The notes under the pieces are model-generated. The model had not been told where the DNA came from and did no database searches. It saw nothing but the letters and a program-made list of their open reading frames with translations. From Rhea pennata (lineage: Eukaryota; Chordata; Aves; Rheiformes; Rheidae), in the NCBI RefSeq assembly GCF_028389875.1, contig NC_084667.1:63776570-63840569 (forward strand): DNA of 64,000 nt. The letters are read 5' to 3'. This document shows positions 50,670-61,500 of this stretch, piece by piece. Both the position numbers and the translations under genes were made by a program. Position 1 is the stretch's first letter. The number at the start of each line of letters is the position of its first letter.

Positions 50670-51480
50670 CTCCATTCACAAGCGCGGCTCTGCAATTTGC
50701 CAGCCCGCACTGAAGTTTCTCTGTAGGAGTCTCCTACCCGGGGCGTAGCGTTACGTCGACAAGCAGCACGGCACAGTGGGGAGGGAAACAGAATTTACCC
50801 AGCGAGCGAAAGGGCCTCAGTGCTGCCTGCCCGCAGCCCCGGCTGATGGCGGGGTCTCCGGCGACGGGAGGCTTTGGGTCCTATCAAAACTGTGAGCGTG
50901 GTGGCAGCGAGCCGGCGGGCGGCTACACCCGCGGCAGCCCACGGCCGCGCACAACCGCAGCGCTTCGCACACATTTTTTGCTAAATGCTGCCGGTGCTAG
51001 TTAAATTAACGGACGGTTGCAGCCGGCAGGGTCCTCAGCGCCGATGGAGGGCACTGCAGGAGCGCTCAGCCCGTTCTCCCCGTCCCTTAGGAGAAGGTTG
51101 CTCTAGTCCGCCGGACTCGGACGGTGTAGTCCAGTCTTTCGTGCGCGGAGTTGCCGTCGGCTTTGCTGACGGTTGCGCGTTCAGGATCAGGTGCGGCGAG
51201 GGAAGCGCGGCGGAGAGGCAGCTCTCGTGGCAGCCCAGCCCTTACGCGGCCTCTCTGCTTCGCAGAAGCTCCTGGAATTTGCCTGCTGCACCCACACGGG
51301 GCAGGACCCGTCCCCTGGTGTGCGGCCAGCAACGGTCCTTGGCCTGGCTGGCACCGGCCCCGCGATAGACGCCCTCCGGCACGGCTGTGAGACAAATGAA
51401 CAGGGACAGCGATAAGCGGGGAAGGTGAGGAGCGGGAGCGTTTCGGTTTGCAGCTCCTGTCCTTCGACGGGGTTTGATGG
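50670..51480. promoter_or_regulatory. Largest CpG island (candidate promoter)
   Basis: About 75-80 CpGs by eye over roughly 800 bases, the strongest island here. A good plus-strand donor, AAG followed by GTGAGG, is present at 51424/51425 near its 3' edge. The simplest model is therefore an unannotated transcript whose first exon starts within the island. Open frames overlapping it on both strands are proline-, arginine- and serine-rich and unrecognised. No TATA box is obvious, as is usual for CpG promoters. It could equally be an orphan island. Confidence 0.5.
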
Positions 51481-52059
51481 CTCGTTCAAGCATGGATGAT
51501 CCACGGGGACGAAGGGAATCTAGTTGCTTCCCCCTTGTCAGCCCTAGATTTTGTAGCACCCACGCCACTGCATGAGAGGACGCTTGCAGCACAACCCCCC
51601 TCACCAGTCCAAACCAGTGTCCTGTCTTTCCCTGCCAGAAAAATTACTAGGTCACAGACCACAAACAGATGTAAATAATAAAACTACTGAGACAACGATG
51701 ACAAGCAAACACTGTGTCTCCCATGCCTTCTCACTGCTTTTCTTTCCAGAAAAGCACGTGGAATAGGGTGTTGGAAGGGAGTAGCAGGGTGCTGCCGCTC
51801 GTTTAGCATCTGCTCCGCTCCCTGCGTGCCCCAGCCCCTGTGGTCTCACCCAGACTGATGGAGCGCAGTGGGAGCCCCAGTCACTTCCTCGCAGAAGCAA
51901 TTCTGCTTCCTAATGAATATGCGCTAGGGTCTGGCAATGCTTTCTAGTGATCCCAAATCTTCCCTTTTAAAAATGTCAGTGGCTGCTCCCAGTCTGACCT
52001 CCAACCAGGAGGACAGAGGACAGAGAAAGGCGCACCAGTGGAAGGGTCACCACACAGTG

Positions 52060-52265
52060 ACTCACATGACATGCCTGGAAACCATTTCCACACATACCAA
52101 AGGCAAGAAGATGACTGGGAGTAGTCAGCACGGATTTATGAAGGGGAAATTGCGCTGGACCAATCTGATAGCCTTCTACAATGAAATGACTGGCTCAGTA
52201 GATGAGTAGAAAGCAGTGGATGTTGTTTACATTGACTTCAGCATGTCGTCTCCATCACACCAAGT
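52060..52265 (+). mobile_element. CR1-type LINE fragment, reverse-transcriptase region, defective
   Basis: The plus-strand frame through 51937-52265 carries the fingerprint of CR1 ORF2 reverse transcriptase: SSQHGFMKGK, TNLIAFYNEMTGSVDE, then AVDVVYIDFS. These match the CR1 family pattern QHGF-x-KG, TNLI-x-FYDEMT, VDEG-x-AVDVVYLDFSKAF. A TAG stop at 52207-52209 sits where the family has glycine. The match ends soon after the DFS motif, with a probable deletion removing KAFD and the rest of the palm. The RT catalytic FADD box and the CR1 3' tail are absent. The left boundary is uncertain and may lie near 51.99 kb. It is an old, dead, truncated copy. Confidence 0.8.
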
Positions 52266-55200
52266 GATGCTCCCATTCCAGCAACAGCACCCACCCCAAC
52301 AAACCCTTCTGGCACAGGCCCTGCAGGATAGTATCATTCATACCTTTGAACTTATACCTGTGTTCCTGGGCTTCATTACGTTCTCCTTTACATCCCTTTC
52401 TTCTTTCATTGAGTCCTAAACCTGTCCATCAAGCTGCTTCGGTGGACCTTCACCCCCCTGCTTTGCACTCTGAAAGTGCTAATTTTAAGGTATGGGCTAC
52501 TCTGCTGGTAGGAGTGTCGAGGGCTTTGCACTAGTGGCCACGCTGTATTAGCAGAGGGCTCTTGGCATCTCTCCTGCAGGAGGAGGTGTAAAAATGGATT
52601 TGGTTTTACAGGCATTACTGCAATAGAGATCCTCAGCAGAGAAAGGAAGGGTCGGGGTGTGTTTCTGGGGCTCAAGGGTAGCGCATGTGTCAGAGAGCCA
52701 GGGACACCACGAGGGGCAGGCGGCTGAGGTAATCAGAGAACATTTCTTTGGAAATGTCATTCCTCTTAGTCGAAGGCATTGCATTTAAAGGGACACTGTC
52801 CACCCAACAGCTAAATGGTAGAAAAACCCACCTCGGTGGAACACTGCCTCCGAATATTTTTGTGTTTTTTCTTTTCCTTTCTAATCTGTTGCCAAACACA
52901 CAAAGAAAATTCAGGGGAGGGCAGCAGTACACAAGCCGCTTTCTCCGAAAAATCCCTAAAGCAGCAGCACTGCAACAGACTTCAGAGAGTTACGTGCTGC
53001 TGACTACACCGGCACGTGACTTTGCTAAAATCAGCACAGCTATGTGGTCTGACCTCTCAGTGCCAGAGCTCTGCTCCTTCTGGGACGAGCGTGCCCACTG
53101 CCTGTAAAACACACTAAGGAGACACCTTTCTGCAGCTGCTTCTGACTCATGCTGGTCTACCAGCGATTTGGCTACCCTGCTTTTGGAGTGCCCTGAAATA
53201 TGTGCTTTAAAAGAAAATAAACTAACTGAAGGAACACTGGTCGGAGCCCTATCAAGGCGAAATCAGAGAGAGGCACAAGGAATGTCCTTTCATGGCTTCC
53301 TCTGACTTGCAGGGTGGAGGAGGAAGTGGGCAGATGTTTCAAATGGAGACATTACATCACTTGGTTTTTATATCCTCCATCTGTATGAGCTGTAACATAT
53401 AAGTGGGGTCAAGCATATTTCTTCCTAAAGAAATAGAGACAGGAGCAAGACACAGCCCTAAGATGCAGCCTGTTACATGGCAGAAGTTCAGCTCCTCTCC
53501 GGAGCGAACAAAGACCTGTCCCCCCTTCCCAGTCTCTGCCCCTTCTCCCAACAACCCTGCTATACAGCTGCCAGGATGCTGGGACAAGCCCAGGACCATC
53601 TGCCCACTCATTGAGAGTGGCATTAGCAAGTGAAATCAGGAACACTGCCATTTCCCTGTGGTACCTACTATAACTCAAAGCTTTTCAGAAAATAGGTTTC
53701 TTGAGGGATGTTTCTCTTCTAAGGCATTTGAAATACCAATCCCCAGTGTTTGCTGTAGCAGATATTTCTGCCATAGACAAGTTATTTTAAATTGGTAAAG
53801 AATAGTATAAAAAAGGAATAAATTCTGCTTTCTGCAAAGCACTGTCCTTGATCCCAAAGGCTGTCGGAAATTGACCCACCAGCGGGATGAGGGCTCTGGC
53901 CAATGCTTAAGCCATCACCAAGCTTTCACTTGCCTGTTTTTCCATGCTTTTCCCAGATCACCCTACAACTACCCTTAGAGGTTTTTCCTCATCCCTGTCT
54001 GCTGAAGGGCCCAGCGCAGAAATGGGTGTGAGGCTTCACTGCAGCATTTTTGGAGTTTTTGGGTTCACCAGTAACTCAGATTCGGGACCCAGACATGAAA
54101 AGAGCACATCACTATGTCCCACCTTGCCACCTCATCTAAGTACCTCTCACTTTTTGACTTGCTTAAGCTTGCAGACAAGAAAATGCTATTTTACAACTGG
54201 AGAGTAGTATTAGGGACATAATTCCCTTGCAATAGCTTTGGCACACCTAGAGAAAGGCTTTTGCTTAGCAGGAACCATTGCAGGGCATTGGTATAGGAAT
54301 ATCATATTGCAGCATCCTGATTTTGGAGCATGCTGCAAATGCAAGAAACTATTTTCTGACCAGAGGCTGTAGAATCAATTCCTACATCATTAAGGGACCA
54401 TCAGCTTTTGATTTTTTATTAACTTTTCTGTTTCTTCTGTTATTTTTTTCCCCACTCTGCACTATAATCAGTTGAGAGGAACTGACAACTTTGGACTCTT
54501 CCCATTTCTTCTATAGGATTTTTCAGTATTGGTGTGTTTTGGCTTGGATCTGGCAAGCATATCCTCTCTGCAGAGAGGGAGACAAAGCAAGCGCAGAGAT
54601 TTGACCATCAAATTTTTGACCACTGGGAACACAGAGAAAGGCCAGTGCCCGCGATGAGAGACCTGGACCTTGGCTATATACTGGTCACATTTTCAGCTGC
54701 TCAGCTCTGTAGTAGCCAGACTTGGTGGCAACAACCCAGATGAAGCATTCATCACTAACCCGGAGTAAGAGACTGTCCCAAGACCTCTCCCTGAGAACAG
54801 ACAGACAATTTTTGAAGTATAGGAGAGAAAAGGATAAGAAAACTTCAGTAGGTGACAGCCTATTTTACAAGCAACAGCCCCATTTATAAAAAGGATATTA
54901 CTACAGGAAAATTCAGTATTCACAGCTTGCTGGAAAAATCCGTGAAATACTGGAGTTCCCTTTGATTCTTCATTCTGCAACAGTTGGGACTTGGTCTGAA
55001 ATTCAAATTAACTTCCAAACCCTGCCTACAATTCCATTTTGTGCCCCCAAGCAAATTTTCCTGCATAATTGTGTGTATTTAGGTCAGTTCTCCATTGTTC
55101 AGTTCCGCAAAGAAAGGAGATGATTTGCTAGTGGAGAGAATTGCTAATACAGTTTTCAAAAGCATTTTTGTAATTAAATAAGCTGGAATGTAGGTATGTA

Positions 55201-55330
55201 TTTGCTTTGGTACTTTTTTGAGACTTTTTACACATCTGTTTTCAACAGCAGAGTGACTGCATTTAAACTCAGACCATATCTGACATTTATACGTGAATAG
55301 ACTGGTTTGCCAAACTGAGTATTTCAAAAA
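52266..55330. other. Intergenic DNA without supported genes
   Basis: Moderate GC sequence with many short frames on both strands and no recognisable protein, RNA or repeat. Further decayed CR1 sequence may be present next to the fragment at 52.1 kb but cannot be recognised. Confidence 0.45.
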
Positions 55331-55366
55331 GCAGTTGTCCCATTTTCATACTTCTATCAAATGTTA

Positions 55367-55398
55367 ATCAATATTACACAATATGTGCAAATATTGAT
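55367..55398. promoter_or_regulatory. Inverted pair of ONECUT-type sites
   Basis: Perfect 9-base arms, ATCAATATT at 55367-55375 and AATATTGAT at 55390-55398, lie 14 bases apart. Each arm contains an ATCAATA/TATTGAT core of the ONECUT (HNF6) type. AACCAATCAAC and TTTAATCC follow within 25 bases. ONECUT factors act in retina and liver. Confidence 0.3.
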
Positions 55399-56079
55399 CT
55401 AACCAATCAACATTTAATCCAGAGAACTACCATGTCTTATCTTTTCCTTTCTAAGGCTTCTTTTTTCACTGCAAATTTCCCTTATTCTTAATTTGTGCGA
55501 AATCTCTTTTGTTTCTAAATTGAATTTCCACCGTGACGAGGACTGGCACCAGCCACAAATATATATGGATCCGTATAACACTTGCAGGTGTTAGAATTAA
55601 AACAAAGTATTTTGATTTGAGTATAATGAACAAGAAAGGTCTCTTGAATGCTCAGTTCATTTGCTTAGACCAGGGATCTGTGCAGAGCAATGCATATAGC
55701 TCTTTACTATCTCACTAGGAAACAAAGAGCACTACTCAGGACACGTATTTTCTTTAACTCTCAGAGACCCATGGTCTGGTCTCGCGGCTTCATTTCTGCA
55801 ACCGTGCTGCCAGAGGTCCAAGCAGCTTGAGCACATCATGCGAGGGCCCCATCAGGGCCGTAATTCGGGTCAACGACACCAAAGGTTGGGTGGTGGAAAG
55901 ACAAAAGCAGATTTTACATGTCGACTTCTATGAATTAATTAAAAGATTAAATCAGATTTCCGCCGCCCCCATCCCCAGACGCTTGCAAAGGAGACGACAA
56001 AGCAGAGCAAATCTACCTCAGGACGCTGTTGGGAGAGAGGGGGAGGAAAGAATCAGGTCAAAGCACACAACATACAAAT

Positions 56080-56580
56080 CCTTGGGACGCCTTAGGGCAC
56101 AGAACGCAACGGCCTCAGCCCGTTTGGAAAATCGATTATAGAGAGCCTTCAGCTGAATGGAGTCAATGACCCCATCTACGCATACCCAAAGGAGAACAGC
56201 TACATCTTCTCTGAGCTAGGAATCGCAAGGTTTCCTGGCCCAAGAGCCTCACTGCGGCCAGCGAGAGGGAGAACCTGCAGCAACGGCCCCTTCCAGCCGC
56301 CCCTCCTCGGACCAGGCACAGACACGCAGAACGGCGGCTTGCTTCCCGTAAAGATTTGACTTCCACGAGATCAAAACAGACGATTCCCGTCCTTCCTCCT
56401 CCCCCGTGAAACAACCAAACGTCACCAGCTGTGCTGGGGGTCGCAACGCAACGGACCCAGAACGTGTGTAATTCCAGAACCACAACTGCCTAACGAAATC
56501 TATGTCAAAAGAGACAGCTGGCCCAGCGGGCTGCGCTGCCCGGCGCCTTCCTCGTAAGGTTTTCTCTAGCTAGAAGCGTT
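56080..56580. promoter_or_regulatory. CpG-rich block
   Basis: About 30 CpGs by eye in 500 bases, less dense than the island near 51 kb. Minus-strand frames of about 80-106 codons cross it and match nothing. It is the last CpG-rich block before the AT-rich right flank. Confidence 0.3.
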
Positions 56581-58236
56581 GCAGAATTAGGAGTGGTGAA
56601 ACAGGGCTAGTTTCATCTGGAAGATAAAAATTGCTGATGTTTCCCGTTTTGCACTTAAGCTCGCACACCTCAGGATTTGTAAACACTGCCCAGTTAAAGC
56701 TGCTCTGTTTAGAAAGCGCGTGCCACGACCAAAGCATGAGAACGAAGCGTTTCGCTCCCCTTGAGCAGAGGTTCCTAACACAGGAGAGAACCAGGGAACG
56801 TGACTTTGAGAGCAACACAAACAGCGGGACTCCGATTCATCTGCCACGTGGGCGTTCTGCATCATCTAGGAACCATACACGTGGGAAGACTCACGGCGTT
56901 CCTGCAGATACAGGAACCCTGTTACACCTGAGGAAACCCACAACCGAGGAAACCTGAAGATTCAAAGAAGAAAGTAGCTCCGTTAATATTCTTTGCCTCA
57001 GCCATGGAGTCTGTACAACTGCGTTTTGCTTGTTTCTCTTTCTTCTTTTATAAAGACCGGTAGCAACAGTGGAGGAAATGAACTGCGGTGCAGTGCTGCA
57101 GAAACATCTGAAAGGGCTTACTTTTAAGCACATGAGAATCTCGGTGGCTTCATCCAGGACTTAATGCTCATCATACACTGTAGGGCTTTGCCAGCATGAG
57201 ACCTACTGAGTGGAAGTGGAGAAGACGTCTAAGTGCTGTCAGATAAGCTGAGACAAGGCATTCACGTTACAGCATGACCTGGCTTCTGGCAAAGGCAACA
57301 GAAAGATTTTAGCTTTTCAGCAGTATCTCTGTTGGACCAGATGTTGTAGCAAGAAAGCACAAACTATTCCTAAAATAGAAAAAAATAGAAAATGCACACA
57401 GAAAAGCCAAGAGGGGATACGATAATACTCAGAGAATTTGTAGACTTTTATAGACTACTCCAGAAGATTTAGGCCCCAAAGAGATGGTGAGGGAAGAAGA
57501 ATCAAAGCAATCACGTGTATGCAGAAAGTGGCAGAAGGAATGTGCTTTTTACATGAAAAGCAAAAAACAACCACAGAACAAGACCTTACTCATTTGTCTA
57601 ACTAGGGAATATAAAAATTAGGCTTAAGGTTAGAGTCTATTTAGAAACAAGATAATAAATCGAGTACAGCCCCTTACCAAGCTTCAGTATGGAAGCTTTA
57701 CCCTTGCTATTCAATAATAAAAAGATGGGCTGTGGCCTGGAGCAGTGTTCTTCTAGCACTGAAGTCATGCTCATGCGGAGGATTTCAGGTGCAGGGAAGT
57801 TGAGACTCTCACCCCCAGCTCAGCATCTGAAACTGAGGCAAGATTCAGCCCTATTAGGCTGGCCACCTATTAATGTTTTGTAACAGAAGACTAAAAAAAT
57901 CTTGATACCAAAACTTCTGTAAGTTTTAAGATTATAAAATCATCATGCTAATATACTTCTGTAATTAAATATTTGCATTACACTATTTTGGTTCATTCTG
58001 TACATTCCATTGATAGTATTTTCAGTAAAAGTCTTCTAAAAATGCCATTCTGGGTTCTTTCCTCCTTAAAACTGTTTCTTTAATTCTGGGCAGTCTCCAG
58101 TTCATCACTGGGGGTTGACAGCAAGCAGCTAAAGGGTGACTTAGCCTGTTTGACTATACCAATTGCATTTACTCACCTGAGAGAGACACCTGAAGGTGAA
58201 CATTAACATTCAAGCAAATGAAACATAGTAGCGACC

Positions 58237-58238
<2 letters not shown>

Positions 58239-58274
<36 letters not shown>
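58239..58274. repeat. Poly-A tract (A36)
   Basis: Thirty-six consecutive A residues, the longest homopolymer here. No polyadenylation hexamer lies in the 35 bases before it. An A-rich (GAAAAA)-like run follows at 58504-58542. Its length may be imprecise in the assembly. Confidence 0.95.
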
Positions 58275-58276
<2 letters not shown>

Positions 58277-58503
58277 ATCTCTGAAGAACACTCTTGGGCA
58301 TAATTATAATATAGATTAAAACCTACTAGAATTAAGACTGATTTGGATTAATTGCGTTACTTTCTATTCTTTAAGTAATAGATTCCTTCTATATCCATAG
58401 CAGGCATTGGGCACAATAATGCACAAAAGCAATATGTTATTCTTCTAAAGAACTACTGAAATTCTTCCAGCTTTTTAGAAAAAGTTAAGTAGGAAATATA
58501 ACA

Positions 58504-58542
58504 GGAAAAAGAAAAAAAAAGAAAAAAAGAAAAAAAGAAAAA
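58504..58542. repeat. A-rich (GA5-9)n repeat
   Basis: Runs of five to nine A residues punctuated by single G residues. It is a low-complexity purine tract. Confidence 0.85.
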
Positions 58543-61500
58543 GTATAGTTGCAAAAGACACAGAGGTCAGCCATACCAAAATCCTATTTCTACTGTCTAG
58601 GCCTCAGGTTAGAGATACCATAGGTTATTTTGAAAACAGACCAAAAAAAGATTTTGTTTCCTTAAATGCCTTCTGTTCCGTACTTGTCATATATACTATT
58701 TTGTTGAAATAAATCATACACAGCTGTTTCATCCTACATCTTTTTATAGTTTATGGGACAGTATTCAAATGCCAGAGGAAGGTAACTGTTCTCACCAAGT
58801 TATATTTGATATTCATGAGCCAGCAGCAAACTCTTTGATACTATTTTAGAGTGAAGGGGAAGAGCCATGACGCAGCTTTGGCAAGGTGATACTTCCTAAA
58901 GAGAAGGAGCTACATAGGGCACGGACACTTCTACTACACTAAGGAGTAGAGTTAAGAGCAAAATAACACACAAAGCTACTTACGCTTAATTTGCATCCCC
59001 TCTACCGTACAAAGAAAACTCACTGGTTTAAATGTGTATTTGGCAAATTTTTAATTAGAGACAAGTAGGTCATAGCAAATTCTTGAGTCCTGTTTAAGGA
59101 TTAAAAACCTGGCCAGCAAACCTATTCTTACAGGATGAACACCAGAAAACATTGCTAAGGGAGAAAGAAAATACATCTTTCTCACAACAGCTGTGACTCA
59201 TAAGCAGGCTATGTAGGACATGTGAAAGATTGGAGATATGGTAAGGTCTGTTTCTAGTAAAAATATTGCAAAGTTTACAATAAAATTGATGATTTTATTA
59301 GAAATTAACTTGATCAATATATGAATTCTATTCATACTGATCAACTCCCAGTTCCAAAGGCTCACATGTACTGAGTTCACTCTACTCACGGAGAGTCTCT
59401 TGTGTATGCATGTCTGCAGGGATAACAGTCTTAATTATTTTTATCATTAGCTGTAAACAATACTTTTCACTTTTCCGGCAATTTCACTTTCATTCCTTCA
59501 TAATTTCATTGCACTGGAATTTCACTGATCTCTTATATTCTTTAAAACTGTTAAAATCCAGAAATGGAAACAGAGTTAAATGACTTGAGAATTACACCTC
59601 TTTTAAATTAGCCCACGTAAAAGACTTTCCAATTGAATTTGGCCACAATGAACATCTTAAGTTAGCTAAACACTTCCATCAAAACACCTAGGATGGCATT
59701 CAAATTTATTACATGTCCAGCATTAAAAAAGAAAGAAAGAAATGAACCAACAGGGCTATTAGTCACAGATGTATTATTCTTCGGCTTTGAGGACAAAAGC
59801 ACAAAAACTTGAATTTCTAAATAGACAGGATAAAACATTCTTTTTCATCTCTAAAGGGACTGAGCTGAACCTTTAGAAGACAAATTTGCCCCAGTTAACA
59901 AGTGGTAGCAGAAGACCCTCCCTCCCCGTTGGCTGGGTTAATCTCTACAGCAACATCACAGCTCTACCAGCCTCGTGTCCATCACAGAGTCTAAAACCAG
60001 CATGAAGATTTATTTCATACTTTCTCATCATTAAATTCTACAAATTATACTCTAAAAGCCAGTCCTGTCTTTTTAAAGTATTGAATCAGGACAGAAGATA
60101 TTAATATATTTTGCTCCTCTGTGACTCTGAAATTTCCCAAAACTGGGCATCCTAATCCCTAATTCTCTTGAAAACCCCAGACCAGGCGGTCTCTTGGGAA
60201 CGCCACAGCTGTAGCCAGGCGCACAGCGCTTTGTCCTGGAATTTCAGCACATAAGGTGAAAAACAGTAAAAGGGGGATTTTTATTAGTATGACTAACATA
60301 TGAACAAAATAAGCACTCATACGTCATTTGAATAAAGCGAGCTTGAATTGGAAAACTAAATGAGGTCTGATAAAAGAGTTCGTAGTTTAGCGACAGTAAA
60401 ACAGTAGATGTGAAGATGGTTTATCGCATACCACTCAAATACACACAATATGATGTAACGCCTGTTTTATTTAGTGGAATCACTTTTGTAGGTTAGAAAT
60501 ATTTCCAATTCCCACTTACTCCAATGCAAGCCTCCACCATCAACAGGCATAATGCAGTTTGTTCAATTGCTTCCAAACCGAAAAAAAAAGTACAATCTCC
60601 AAAGTTAAGTTAGAAACTAAGTTCACACATTTTCTTTGGGACCAGGAATCTGTACATAGTACAAAATATACATTTATTGAACTTTCTGTAAACACACAGT
60701 TTGAATTGTGTAAAACTGTAAAGAGTGGGTGAACTACGTGGAGAATAATTTATTATATATTGTTATACATTCTACTTAAGGAAAATAGTTATGCTCTTGT
60801 ATATTACTCTGTTAAATTTATAAATTCCATAATGAAGCTGTGTATTCTGCAAACATGCTTTTCAAGCTTAAATCTCTCCATTCGTAACACACATTTATAC
60901 AGGTCATCAATGAAAAAGTTACACTTTCCACAAAATAAAGAGGTTATGAATTTTCTAAAAAGACAGGCACAGCATGTCACTACAAATGAGATTTGTTTGA
61001 CGATACGGAGTCAATTCTGTGAGGAGACAGGTGAAAACTCTCTAATTCAGCATGTTTGTACACGGTCTTAGAAACAAGACAGATGCTAAAAACCAAAATC
61101 TCTGCTTTGAAAGACTTACAAAGCAGCCAGTTCTGAGAATCAAACCCGACTTCACACTTTTCAAATATCCAGTCTTCCCTGGCTAAGAGAATTTAGGCTT
61201 TTATTACTTATTAATCCTTTGCCACCGGTGGCTTAGTTTTGCGTACACTGACCTAGCTGGCACTATTTGACATAATCATTTGCACAATGTAGCACTTACC
61301 CTAAAAACTAGATTCCTGGCACCAAAGAGTTAGATCTAGTTAATAAATACAATTGAACTCTTGGTACTCGAGGTTATGGTGAATGGCAATACCAGCAATA
61401 AAATGTACGCTAGGAAATCCCAACTTCCAGCACCAAATGCTTACGTGGCATTAGCCTGCAGAACGTGTGGTAACAGGTATTGCAGCATTTCAGGTCCCAG

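Noticed and set aside
58239-58274. A36 tract as a retroposon tail
   Set aside because: No polyadenylation hexamer or recognisable element upstream and no visible target-site duplication.
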